Source of the DNA: CAMYLR01 sp041577935 | Lineage (GTDB): Bacteria > Gemmatimonadota > Gemmatimonadetes > JACCXV01 > JAHWKZ01 | NCBI GenBank assembly: GCA_041577935.1 | Contig: JBFGIA010000021.1 | Coordinates: 1 to 27,863 of the forward strand | DNA: 27,863 nt | Direction of reading: 5' to 3' | Shown: one piece after another, positions 6,831 to 14,285 of the stretch | Numbering within the stretch: the first letter of the stretch is position 1 | Layout: each line of letters starts with the position of its first letter | Program-made: the position numbers and the translations under genes | Notes under the pieces: model-generated | The model's database searches: none | The model's input: only the letters and a program-made list of their open reading frames with translations | What the model was told of the DNA's origin: nothing

Positions 6831-7717
6831 GCGCAGATTCCAGAGTATCGTTCGAGCGGTATGCGTCCCAAGGGATTGTAGCACGCCACGTCATGTCCGC
6901 GATCGGCCGGCGGCAGCTGCGAAAAATGAGCGCAACGGTGTTACCGGGGCTTCTCGGCGATCCACTTCGGTTCTTGGTCGAGAGGACTATAAGTGGTGCC
7001 GATCTTCCTGTGGTCGAGAAGATCGAGGCCATGAGGGCCGACATGGCGAAACGAAACCGTGAGTTTGTCGGTGTTTTCGAGGGAGACCAGCTCAAGGCGA
7101 AGAGCGGGCGCTCGAAATCACTGGCTGAGGTTGCGTGGGTGGTCAGCATCGTCCCCCTCTGGGGAACGTTCTTGTATCTCTGCGCGAAGGCGAGCGCGGC
7201 GAAGACGATTCTCGAGCTGGGAGGCGGTGCCGGGATCTCCGGGTGCTACCTGGCATCGGGGCCCAGCTGTACGCGGTTCGTGACTATCGAAGGGCATTCG
7301 GATCGCGCCCAGTTGGCGGAGCTTCACCTCCGCAGCGTGGCCAACCATGCAGAGGTCGTCAACGCTTCGTTCGAAGATGGAGTTCGCGATGTCCTTCCGA
7401 CGCTCGATGCAGGCATTGACTTGGTCTTTATTGACGGAGCCAGGCGATGGGAAACGATGCACGGGCTACTCTCCAGGGTGATGCCACACTTCAATCCACA
7501 CTGCATCGTGATTCTCGACGACATTCACTGGAGCCCTGGAATGCGCCATATCTGGAAGCGGGTTTGTCGGTTTCAGGGGTTTGGTTACGCCATCAATGTT
7601 GGCCGATTGGGTGTTTGCGGGTGGAGTGGAGGGGACGTGCGACCCAAGACCGGCACGCTGTTCGGGCTTGCGGGGATCGATCTCTATGGCGCAAGGCGAC
7701 GTCTGAAAAGGGGCTAG
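6827..7717 (+). CDS. Class I SAM-dependent methyltransferase, translationally coupled to the UbiD gene
   Basis: This 296-residue protein has a SAM-binding core beginning with TILELGGGAGISG at residues 127-139. An acidic strand end at TIEGH, then DLVFIDGARRWETM, then CIVILDDIHWSPGM give the layout of the O-methyltransferase/Methyltransf_24 type. The first 120 residues form an extra helical, basic region that I cannot match. It is not an obvious MenG/UbiE C-methyltransferase, which would be shorter with different motifs. The GTG start overlaps the decarboxylase stop by 4 bases, so the two are made together, and a role in quinone or lipid modification is a fair inference. Its base use looks somewhat less GC-rich than its neighbours, which may hint at a different origin. 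Substrate unknown. Confidence 0.85.
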   Translation: MSADSRVSFERYASQGIVARHVMSAIGRRQLRKMSATVLPGLLGDPLRFLVERTISGADLPVVEKIEAMRADMAKRNREFVGVFEGDQLKAKSGRSKSLAEVAWVVSIVPLWGTFLYLCAKASAAKTILELGGGAGISGCYLASGPSCTRFVTIEGHSDRAQLAELHLRSVANHAEVVNASFEDGVRDVLPTLDAGIDLVFIDGARRWETMHGLLSRVMPHFNPHCIVILDDIHWSPGMRHIWKRVCRFQGFGYAINVGRLGVCGWSGGDVRPKTGTLFGLAGIDLYGARRRLKRG

Positions 7718-7755
7718 TGGCTTAACGCGGGCTCGGCCGGATCCGTCCAACGCAC

Positions 7756-7845
7756 ATGAAAGCAAGACTTCTAAGCCTACTGCTTGTACTCGCGATCGGT
7801 GCTGCGGGCCTCCACTCACTGGGTGTGTTTGAGGGATTGAACTGA
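7756..7845 (+). CDS. Possible small membrane or leader peptide (29 aa)
   Basis: The ORF encodes MKARLLSLLLVLAIGAAGL followed by HSLGVFEGLN: a basic start, one hydrophobic stretch able to cross a membrane, and a short polar tail. It stops 5 bases before the terminator stem, where the last gene of a transcript would be. No convincing Shine-Dalgarno precedes the ATG, and an ORF this short can arise by chance. It is kept because the signal/anchor pattern is clean and its codons resemble coding sequence. Function unknown. Confidence 0.35.
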   Translation: MKARLLSLLLVLAIGAAGLHSLGVFEGLN

Positions 7846-7850
7846 TGTGC

Positions 7851-7885
7851 GAAAGCCCCCGCCTGGGGCAGGGGCTTTCCGTTTT
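7851..7885 (+). terminator. Intrinsic terminator
   Basis: GAAAGCCCC at 7851-7859 pairs perfectly with GGGGCTTTC at 7871-7879 (9 bp), then CGTTTTC supplies a short T-run. It ends the plus-strand transcript carrying the prenyltransferase to methyltransferase genes. The converging gene on the other strand stops at 7920, but there the hairpin lacks a T-run. Confidence 0.8.
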
Positions 7886-7919
7886 CTGATACTGCTCGAT
7901 TGAACCGATCGAGCTCGCG

Positions 7920-8348
7920 CTAGGGGAAGCTCGCGCGCTCGTTGTAGATGTAGTCGCGATGTGCACCGTCGCCGAAGATCTCCCCGTACGCGTCGCCGCG
8001 CGCCTCCCGTGCTTCCTCACCCCACATCTCTTCCGCGATGCCCGCTAACCCCGGATCGGCGTCGATCGCCGCCCAGTTCGCGTACTTGGTCATGAACACC
8101 ACGTTCCACTCGTTGCCGGTGTGGTGGATCAACGTCTTGGTCTCGACGATGTGACCGCGCTCGATCGCGGCTTGTACGAGCGGTGCGTCCTTGTCGATCA
8201 ACTTGCCCAGGCTGTCTACCTGTGACCAGGGCACGCTGTACGCAGTGACGTACCAGTAGGCGGTATCGTCGCCATCCTGAGCGGCCGCCATCGTCGGGAG
8301 GCCCAAGATCATGACGAGTGCTACCGAAAAAAGGACCAGTTGTCTCAC
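7920..8348 (-). CDS. Secreted hypothetical protein (142 aa)
   Basis: I set the start at GTG 8348 because GAGGAA lies about 5 bases upstream on this strand and the product then opens with a clean signal peptide (MRQLVLFSVALVMILGLPTM, then AAAQ cleavage region). The open frame continues upstream to 8450, but that part looks noncoding and runs into the divergent promoter area. The mature protein is about 120 residues, with an aromatic VTAYSVPWSQVDSLGKL stretch, a conserved-looking LIHHTGNEWNVVFMTKY, and an acidic end. The pattern could be an alpha/beta barrel-like dimeric fold, but I do not recognise the family. It lies between two blocks of menaquinone genes on the opposite strand and is divergent from mqnE. 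Confidence 0.75.
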   Translation of the reverse strand: MRQLVLFSVALVMILGLPTMAAAQDGDDTAYWYVTAYSVPWSQVDSLGKLIDKDAPLVQAAIERGHIVETKTLIHHTGNEWNVVFMTKYANWAAIDADPGLAGIAEEMWGEEAREARGDAYGEIFGDGAHRDYIYNERASFP

Positions 8349-8473
8349 ATTTCCTCGTTGGCTGGGGTAGTCGTGCTTGTTCTCAAGCTCGCCCGACGCT
8401 AGCCCCGCCAGGCAAGAAGCGCAAAACCGTACCGATTGACCCTCGCTCAACGTTCCACGAACTTCTCGCCATC

Positions 8474-9628
8474 ATGAGTCCTCTCAAGACCACACTCGAG
8501 ACCAACGCGGGAGCCATGCTCGACGCGATAGCCGTCGTGCCGCCCGAGATCGCCTTTCGCGATCCGGGGCTCGAGCGTATTTGGTTAAAGGTGTTGGTCG
8601 GCGAGCGACTCGATCATGCCGATGGCATGACGTGCCTGCAGACATGGGACATCGCGGCACTCGGCCAGATGGCCGATCACGTGGCTCGCCGGCGACACGG
8701 CGACAAGGTGTGCTTCGTTCTCAATCGCCAGCTCAACCCGACCAACATCTGTGTGCTCGATTGCGTGTTCTGCGACTTCGCGGCGCGCCCAAAGAACGAT
8801 CCTCGCGGGTACGAGATGAGCTGGGACGAGATCCTGGCCCACATCACGGACGATATCAACGAGATCCACATCGTCGGCGGCTTGCACCACAAGTGGCCGT
8901 ACGAGAAGTACGTCGAGATCGTGCGCCGAATCCGAGAGCAGGCGCCAAAGCTGACGATCAAGGCGTGGACTGCGGTGGAGATCGACTTCTTCGCCAAGAT
9001 CGGCAAGCGGTCGATCGAGCAGGTGCTCGAAGACATGGTCGAGGCCGGCCTCGACGTTCTGCCAGGTGGCGGCGCCGAGGTATTCAGCGAGCGCGTGCGC
9101 GAAGCGCTGTTCAAGCACAAGATCGGTGAGCAGGAGTGGTTCCGAGTCCACGATGCTGCACACCGCATGGGCATTCGCTCGAACTGCACGCTCCTGTACG
9201 GCCACATCGAGACGCACGAAGAGCGAGTTGACCACGTAATAAAACTTCGCGATCAGCAGGACAAAACGAATGGCTTCCTGGCGTTTATCCCGCTCGAGTA
9301 TCAGGTCGGCACCACCAAGATCGTCGAGCGACAAGCGTCGGCGATCGAGGATCTACGAACGATCGCGATGAGTCGGCTGGTCTTTGACAATATTCCGCAT
9401 GTCAAATCGTACTGGGTGATGTTGGGAGAACAAACTGCGGAGATGGCGCTCAACTTCGGAGCAACCGATCTCGATGGGACGATCGGCGACGAGAAGATCG
9501 CGCACTTCGCGCTGGCTGAGAGCGCAGCCGGTCACACGACTGAGAGCTTGATCCGCATGATCCGTGCGGCTGGGAAGATTCCGGTCGAGCGCGATGCGCT
9601 TTATCGCGAAGTTCGCGTCTACAACTAG
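8474..9628 (+). CDS. mqnE: Aminofutalosine synthase (radical SAM)
   Basis: MqnE adds the 5'-deoxyadenosyl radical from SAM to 3-[(1-carboxyvinyl)oxy]benzoate, giving aminofutalosine after loss of CO2. Counted from ATG 8474 the protein has 384 residues, the family's usual size. Cys93, Cys97 and Cys100 in CVLDCVFC hold the [4Fe-4S] cluster. Family landmarks follow: HIVGGLHHKWPYEKY, IKAWTAVEIDF, VLPGGGAEVFSERVR, LLYGHIETHEERVDH, FIPLEYQ and MLGEQTAEMALNFGA. The last, with DLDGTIGDEKI, separates MqnE from MqnC and CofH. The open frame extends to 8318, but the extra 52 residues overlap the divergent gene's start and look noncoding. No strong Shine-Dalgarno is visible. mqnA follows after 18 bases, so the first two pathway steps are co-transcribed. 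Confidence 0.95.
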   Translation: MSPLKTTLETNAGAMLDAIAVVPPEIAFRDPGLERIWLKVLVGERLDHADGMTCLQTWDIAALGQMADHVARRRHGDKVCFVLNRQLNPTNICVLDCVFCDFAARPKNDPRGYEMSWDEILAHITDDINEIHIVGGLHHKWPYEKYVEIVRRIREQAPKLTIKAWTAVEIDFFAKIGKRSIEQVLEDMVEAGLDVLPGGGAEVFSERVREALFKHKIGEQEWFRVHDAAHRMGIRSNCTLLYGHIETHEERVDHVIKLRDQQDKTNGFLAFIPLEYQVGTTKIVERQASAIEDLRTIAMSRLVFDNIPHVKSYWVMLGEQTAEMALNFGATDLDGTIGDEKIAHFALAESAAGHTTESLIRMIRAAGKIPVERDALYREVRVYN

Positions 9629-9635
9629 CTGCCCA

Positions 9636-9649
9636 CCTTTCCTAGCGTG
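9636..9649 (+). promoter_or_regulatory. Pyrimidine-rich start-site motif before mqnA
   Basis: CCTTTCCTAGC is followed directly by GTG, matching 13 of 14 bases of the site at 4993-5006 upstream of the UbiD gene. Both follow a gene ending in AACTAG plus CT. No purine-rich ribosome-binding site is present, so translation may rely on coupling or on a pyrimidine tract of the kind bound by ribosomal protein S1; this is inference. Confidence 0.4.
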
Positions 9650-10441
9650 AAAGTCGCCCGGATCCCGTATCTGAACGCCGAGCCGTTCTACGCCGGTTGG
9701 GGTGAAGCCCCGCCTTTCGAGGTGATCGACATGGTGCCAAGCGCTCTCGGCCGCGCGGCCCGCGCGGGCGAGATCGATGGCGGGCTCATGGCGACGGCCG
9801 ATTACTTCGAGTTGGAGAACGATTTCGAGATCGTCGATCCGAAGATGGGTGTCGCTGCCCGGCGCCACGTTCGGTCGGTGGTGTTGCTGTCGAACGATCC
9901 TCCGAGCGGGCTGGACGGCCAGCGGATCGGCGTCACCGGGGAATCATCGACCTCGGTGCAGTTGCTCAAGCTCTTGGCGCGGGCGCGATGGACGATCGAC
10001 CCCACGTGGGTCCCCGAGCACGAGATTAGTGGCGACCCGCGCGGACAGATCGCGGGCCTGCTCTTGATCGGCGATCGTGCACTCGAGGCGATGGCGGCAC
10101 CGGACCGGTTGGGTTGGGTGCGGACGACCGACCTGGCGACCGAATGGTGGGCGTGGCACGAGCTGCCGTTCGTGTTTGCAGTGTGGGTGGCGCGGAGGAC
10201 CCTGCCCGAGCGAGAGCGAGATCGTTTCGCCGGCTTTCTCGCGGGCTCGCTGGCGGTTGGACGGTTGCAGATCCCCGGGCTCGTTGTGACTCATCCAGGA
10301 TCGCTGGGAAGACCCGACGTATTACGCCGGTACCTGGAGCACTTCGATTATCGGTTGGACGACGCCGAGCTCGAGGCGATGGACCGGTTCAGACGCCTGC
10401 TGGCCGAATACGAGATCGAGCCCAGCCCGGTGCGGGCCTAG
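9647..10441 (+). CDS. mqnA: Chorismate dehydratase
   Basis: MqnA removes water from chorismate to form 3-[(1-carboxyvinyl)oxy]benzoate, the entry step of the futalosine pathway and the substrate of MqnE encoded just upstream. The 264-residue protein has the two-lobed, periplasmic-binding-protein-like fold of the family. It begins with the hallmark RIPYLNAEPFY, then the MVPSALGRAARAGEIDGGLM stretch, RIGVTGESSTSVQLL at the second lobe, LLIGDRAL, and TEWWAWHELPFVFAVW. GTG 9647 gives the expected short N-terminus. The gene ends in a 4-base convergent overlap (CTAG) with the rhomboid gene on the other strand. Confidence 0.93.
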   Translation: MKVARIPYLNAEPFYAGWGEAPPFEVIDMVPSALGRAARAGEIDGGLMATADYFELENDFEIVDPKMGVAARRHVRSVVLLSNDPPSGLDGQRIGVTGESSTSVQLLKLLARARWTIDPTWVPEHEISGDPRGQIAGLLLIGDRALEAMAAPDRLGWVRTTDLATEWWAWHELPFVFAVWVARRTLPERERDRFAGFLAGSLAVGRLQIPGLVVTHPGSLGRPDVLRRYLEHFDYRLDDAELEAMDRFRRLLAEYEIEPSPVRA

Positions 10442-11130
10442 CCTCTCCAAACGCGAGCCGGTGACCGACGCTGCGGGTCACGGAACAACCGCACCAGGAC
10501 AAGCCCCGCGATGAACCCCCCGACGTGGGCTCCGTACGCCACGCCCCCCGTCTCACCGACTTGCGCCAGCTGCCCGATCCCGCTGATCAGCTGAAAGAAG
10601 ATCCACAGCCCGATCACGACGACGGCCGGCATGTGAATCAGTGCGTAGCCGACCAACACGCGCACGCGTTGACGCGGAAAGAGTAGGATGTAGGCGCCCA
10701 AGACGCCGGCGATCGCGCCACTCGCACCCAGGCTCGGGATCTGGCTGTCGATATTGAGCCCGATCTGGGCGAACGCGGCACCAACCCCGCAGACGAGATA
10801 GAACAAAAGGAATCGCGAGTGCCCCATCGCTTCTTCGACGTTGTCGCCGAAAATCCACAAGAACAGCATGTTGCCAAACAGGTGCGCGAACCCGGCGTGC
10901 ATGAACATCGAAGAGAAGAGCGTCGTCCAGACTGGGCCCGGGTGCGTAGGCGGGAAGTCGGTCAACTGGGAGTACTCGATCGGGACCACCGACCAGCGGA
11001 GAAAGAACCCTTCGAGGTTGCCCTGGCTCAACTCGATTACAAAGACGATCAGGTTGGCGATGATGAGCCCAATCGTGACGATCGGCGTGATGTTTAGGCG
11101 CGAGTCGTCGTCGCCGATCGGCATGACCAT
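10438..11130 (-). CDS. Rhomboid-family intramembrane serine protease
   Basis: Rhomboids cut transmembrane segments within the bilayer using a Ser-His pair. The 230-residue protein has six or so hydrophobic segments and all the key features: H83-LFG-N87 (the HxxxN oxyanion pair), the GxSG motif GASG with Ser137, and His202 in YGAHVGGFIAG. There is an extended first loop with YSQLTDFPPTHPGPVWTTLFSSMF. The ATG at 11130 is preceded on this strand by GGAGG (plus strand 11136-11140), which decides between it and a second ATG two codons on. All catalytic residues are present, so it is probably active. Substrates cannot be deduced, and the gene seems simply interposed among menaquinone genes. Confidence 0.93.
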   Translation of the reverse strand: MVMPIGDDDSRLNITPIVTIGLIIANLIVFVIELSQGNLEGFFLRWSVVPIEYSQLTDFPPTHPGPVWTTLFSSMFMHAGFAHLFGNMLFLWIFGDNVEEAMGHSRFLLFYLVCGVGAAFAQIGLNIDSQIPSLGASGAIAGVLGAYILLFPRQRVRVLVGYALIHMPAVVVIGLWIFFQLISGIGQLAQVGETGGVAYGAHVGGFIAGLVLVRLFRDPQRRSPARVWRG

Positions 11131-11182
11131 AGAGGGCCTCCGTGAACCTCGGGGGGTGGCTTCTACGAACGGACGCGGCGGC

Positions 11183-12049
11183 TCAGTGTAGCACGTCCTC
11201 CAACCGGGCGCGCGTTTCTTCGCCCCAACGCCTCAGGATGCGAAACTCGTCGTCGAGATCGTCTGCAGTGAGGTAGCCGACGCCAGCACGATCGCCAGCA
11301 TAGCGGACGGTGTCGAGGTCGCCCCACCCCTCGAGGAGCGGTGGCGGCGGCGCACCAACCGCACTTTTCGACAGGTCGACGAGCTCGAGGTTGAGCGTCA
11401 GCTGCTCGCGATTGTCAGCGAGCTTTTGACGAACCCGTTCGTCGACTCGCAGATCGCGATCGATCCAATCGCGAACGTGACCGCGCGAAGTGATCAGCTT
11501 ACGGGCCATCGATGGGGTCACGATTCGCGGGATACCGTCGGCGTCGTCACCCGATAATGCCAAAAAGTCGACCACGTAGGCAGGCGTGACGCCGAGGATC
11601 GGTTTGACGTCGGAGAAACGGACCGTTCCGCGTACGCGCCCTTGCATGCGCGTTGAGCCCGAGAGGAGCTGCATGAAATCCTTGTCGTCGGAGCGGATGA
11701 CGATCGGCTCCGCGCCCTCGAAAGCGTGGCAGACAGCGGCCAGCAGCTCATCCGCCTCGCGTCCGTCGGACCGGTACTGGACGGCGCCCAGCCCCGTCAG
11801 CACGGCAAGCATCGACTCGAAGTCGTCGCGTCCGGCGTGATCCCAGATCTCGGGACGATCGCGATAACCGGGCCAGCGCTCGCGCTTCCACAGTCGTTCC
11901 GCGTTCCAGAACAACGCATACGGGCCCTCCGCGTCGTTGACCGCTTTGCGCAACATGCGTGGCACCTGGAAGGTGAGCGGCCACTCGACGCGCCCCTTGA
12001 GCGCGTGCCAAGCGGCGAAGGCGATCATGCCAGCGTCGATTAGCTGCAC
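11183..12049 (-). CDS. Small 5'-3' exonuclease/FEN-like nuclease (288 aa)
   Basis: The protein resembles the stand-alone 5'-nuclease domain of DNA polymerase I and phage FEN enzymes, which remove 5' flaps or RNA primers using two metal ions. Visible acidic clusters match the family: Asp5 in LIDAG, Glu98 and Asp100 in READE, Asp121, Asp122 and Asp124 in RSDDKDFMQLL, and Asp168, Asp169 and Asp171 in SGDDADGIP, the last within a helix-hairpin-helix (GVTPAYVVDFLAL). The usual FD near residue 49 reads WN, so one metal ligand may be missing. Divergence from the FEN consensus is high. GTG 12049 is used; an ATG two bases upstream is out of frame. It is divergent from mqnC with only 59 bases between them. 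Confidence 0.82.
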   Translation of the reverse strand: MQLIDAGMIAFAAWHALKGRVEWPLTFQVPRMLRKAVNDAEGPYALFWNAERLWKRERWPGYRDRPEIWDHAGRDDFESMLAVLTGLGAVQYRSDGREADELLAAVCHAFEGAEPIVIRSDDKDFMQLLSGSTRMQGRVRGTVRFSDVKPILGVTPAYVVDFLALSGDDADGIPRIVTPSMARKLITSRGHVRDWIDRDLRVDERVRQKLADNREQLTLNLELVDLSKSAVGAPPPPLLEGWGDLDTVRYAGDRAGVGYLTADDLDDEFRILRRWGEETRARLEDVLH

Positions 12050-12108
12050 ATCAGCACCACACCTGGGATCGGTGGCCCCGCGAAGCGACCGCGACGAGAT
12101 TTCGTGTC

Positions 12109-13293
12109 ATGCTGGAGACGTTACGAGCCAAGGCCGCCGCCGGCGAGCGGCTGGCGCCGAGCGATGGCGAAGCGATGCTCACGACGATGGGGCTGACCGA
12201 GCTCGGCGCGCTGGCAAACCGCGAGCGGTTTCGCCGCTACCCGACGCGCGAGGTGACGTACGTCATCGACTCCAACCCCAACTACAGCAACGTCTGCAAC
12301 ATCGATTGTGTGTTTTGCGCCTTTTACCGACACGAAGACGAGCCGGGTGCGTACACGCATGCGGTCGACGAGGTGCTCGAGCAGATCGGTTGGGCGGTGG
12401 AGCAGGGGGCTACGACGGCGCTGTTGCAGGGCGGGGTAAACCCGGCGCTCCCGTTCGAGTATTACCTCGACGTAGTGCGCGAAACCGTGGCCCGCTTTCC
12501 GACGCTGACGCCACACTTTTGGAGTGCGGTCGAGATCCAGGGAATGGCCGAGGTCTCCGGCCGGTCGATTCGCGCCGTGCTGGAAGCGTTGTGGGACGCC
12601 GGTCAACGCACGATCCCCGGTGGTGGCGCCGAGATCCTGGCTCCCCGGGTGCGAAAAAAACTAGGGATAAAGAAGGGCGGCCCCGAGGCGTGGCTGGATG
12701 TTCACGCCACGGCGCACCAGGTCGGGTTCTGGACCACCGCCACCATGATGTACGGATCGATCGAGACACCGGGTGAGGTCGTCGAGCACCTGGATCGGGT
12801 GCGCGCGCTGCAGGACCAGTCGCTGATGCTGGAAGAAGCGACCCGGGCTGATCGGCCCGGTGCGTTTACGGCGTTCATCCCGTGGTCGTTCAAGCCCGGG
12901 AACACACCGCTGGAGAAGATTCGGCCGATCCCGGAGGGGCCGGCGACCTATCTGCGGGTGCTCGCGAGCAGCCGCTTGTACCTGGACAACGTCGACCATA
13001 TCCAGGCGTCGTGGTTTTCAGAAGGCAAAAAGACCGGTCAGGTCGCGCTCCACTGGGGCGCCGACGACTTTGGCGGCACGCTGTTCGAAGAGTCGGTCCA
13101 CGCCGAAGCGGATTTTGTGAACACGGTGACTGTGGCCGAGATCCGTGAGCTCATCGAGGAGGCCGGTTTCGCACCGGTTCAGCGAACGACGCTCTACGAG
13201 CACTTGCCGGAAACCCCACTCGAAGCGATCGCCCAACACACCCCTCGTCGCGCGGGTCGCACCGACGCGAGCGTGCTACCGATCGTCAGTTGA
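12109..13293 (+). CDS. mqnC: Cyclic dehypoxanthinylfutalosine synthase (radical SAM)
   Basis: MqnC turns dehypoxanthinylfutalosine into its cyclic spiro form by radical SAM chemistry. The 394-residue protein carries the cluster ligands Cys63, Cys67 and Cys70 in SNVCNIDCVFCAFYR, where the FCAFYR ending is typical of the CofH/MqnC/MqnE group. It continues with TALLQGGVNPALPFEYY, PHFWSAVEIQGMAE, TIPGGGAEILAPRVR, MMYGSIETPGEVVEHL and AFIPWSFKPGNTPLEK. The LQGGVNP and AFIPWSF-PGNT motifs identify MqnC as opposed to MqnE. The start ATG 12109 has no clear Shine-Dalgarno. The stop lies inside the convergent gene's last codons (18-base overlap). Confidence 0.95.
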   Translation: MLETLRAKAAAGERLAPSDGEAMLTTMGLTELGALANRERFRRYPTREVTYVIDSNPNYSNVCNIDCVFCAFYRHEDEPGAYTHAVDEVLEQIGWAVEQGATTALLQGGVNPALPFEYYLDVVRETVARFPTLTPHFWSAVEIQGMAEVSGRSIRAVLEALWDAGQRTIPGGGAEILAPRVRKKLGIKKGGPEAWLDVHATAHQVGFWTTATMMYGSIETPGEVVEHLDRVRALQDQSLMLEEATRADRPGAFTAFIPWSFKPGNTPLEKIRPIPEGPATYLRVLASSRLYLDNVDHIQASWFSEGKKTGQVALHWGADDFGGTLFEESVHAEADFVNTVTVAEIRELIEEAGFAPVQRTTLYEHLPETPLEAIAQHTPRRAGRTDASVLPIVS

Positions 13294-13755
13294 GTAGCTC
13301 CTTGAAGTCTCGCCAACGATCGTGCGTCCGGTAACCTCGCGGGGCACAATCCGGACTACGCGAGCCGCCGCAAGGCGCGGGAGGTCTTGCGGTCCGACCT
13401 TGAGGTCGAGACCGGTTTGACCGCGTAGCGCGCGCAGGGCGTCGAGCTGTCCATCGCTGTCGTCGACGAACTCCGCATCGCCTGTGACGACAACCGAGCT
13501 CCACTCGGCGTTGCCGCGCTCGACCTCGGTGACACACAAACAGACACCCGAGTGGACCTCGATGTTTGACGTCTTACGGCCGATCTTGTTCGCGATGTAG
13601 AAATGGTCGCCGTCGTATCCGTAGACGACGGGGACCGCGTACGGGGAGCGTTCTTCGAGCGTCGACAAGACGCCCCACCAGTTCCGATCGAGAAAGCGCT
13701 TGATTTCATCATCGGCGAGTGCCCGGGATGGTCTGAACCCGGCTCGATGGGTCAT
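13276..13755 (-). CDS. Pyridoxamine 5'-phosphate oxidase-fold flavoprotein
   Basis: This 159-residue protein has the split-barrel flavin-binding pattern of the PNPOx-like/NimA-like group: FLDRNWWGVLSTL, then PYAVPVVYGYDGDHFYIAN, then GRKTSNIEVHSGVCLCVTEV, then SSVVVTGDAEFVDDSD. Members bind FMN, F420 or heme and reduce or sense small molecules; the substrate cannot be told from sequence. I chose ATG 13755 because family conservation begins soon after it; the open frame extends to 14079 but overlaps the PrcB-like gene in another frame. It follows that gene by 14 bases on the same strand, so it is probably the last gene of the mqnD transcript. Confidence 0.85.
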   Translation of the reverse strand: MTHRAGFRPSRALADDEIKRFLDRNWWGVLSTLEERSPYAVPVVYGYDGDHFYIANKIGRKTSNIEVHSGVCLCVTEVERGNAEWSSVVVTGDAEFVDDSDGQLDALRALRGQTGLDLKVGPQDLPRLAAARVVRIVPREVTGRTIVGETSRSYSTDDR

Positions 13756-13769
13756 CGCGGTGTCGGGTC

Positions 13770-14285
13770 TCACTGACAACTCTGTTGCTCGCCGCGCTCG
13801 ATGAACGACACCGGATCGTCCCGGGCCTCGACCCTTATTGCGGTGGCAGGTGCGGTCATCGCCTGGGTCGTCATACAGCCGGCCCCGGGCGACACCTCCA
13901 CGACCTCGACAAAGAGTTCGCCCTCGTGCTCGTGTACAGCGGGAATCGTTATCATGTAGCCGCCGGTCGTTTGCCGGCCCATCGTGGCGACGATGACCAT
14001 CTGGCGGTCGAAGTCGACGATCGGTGCTTCGGGTGGCGGCTGTTGGAGAACCGTGAACTCCGTCCAGAAGGCGCGCCAATCTTCCGTGCTACGGATCACT
14101 ACGCGGCGTTGATCCTGGATGCCCGAGTAGAAGCGGTTCGCGATTTCCTCGACGGCTTCTACGGTCAGCGTGGTTGCGCCCTCGGGGATGGTTTGAGGTG
14201 GTGCGCCGTCGGTCGGTGTCTGGGCTCTGGCACAGGCAGTCGTCACAAATAAAGCCACTGCGAGCACGAGAAACAGCGAGCGCAT
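13770..14285 (-). CDS. PrcB-like C-terminal domain lipoprotein
   Basis: The product of 171 residues begins with a lipoprotein signal (LFVTTACA, Cys18). Its second half matches the PrcB C-terminal pattern: MVIVATMGRQTTGGYMITI, a stretch of acidic strands (ELFVEVVEVSPGAGC), then TTQAMTAPATAIRVEA. In Treponema PrcB stabilises the outer-membrane protease complex dentilisin, but the domain is widespread and mostly uncharacterised, so a protease link here is only a possibility. Start ATG 14285 overlaps the last base of the mqnD stop (TAATG), which implies coupled translation with a quinone gene, though no functional reason is visible. Confidence 0.78.
   Translation of the reverse strand: MRSLFLVLAVALFVTTACARAQTPTDGAPPQTIPEGATTLTVEAVEEIANRFYSGIQDQRRVVIRSTEDWRAFWTEFTVLQQPPPEAPIVDFDRQMVIVATMGRQTTGGYMITIPAVHEHEGELFVEVVEVSPGAGCMTTQAMTAPATAIRVEARDDPVSFIERGEQQSCQ

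Noticed and set aside
5415..6884. 489-codon open frame on the minus strand
   Set aside because: It lies entirely opposite the UbiD gene, has low-complexity Arg/His/Pro-rich composition and no recognisable motif; it is an artefact of GC-rich coding sequence.
8318..8473. N-terminal 52-residue extension of MqnE
   Set aside because: It runs across the divergent gene's start and signal peptide, lacks family similarity, and ATG 8474 gives the usual length.
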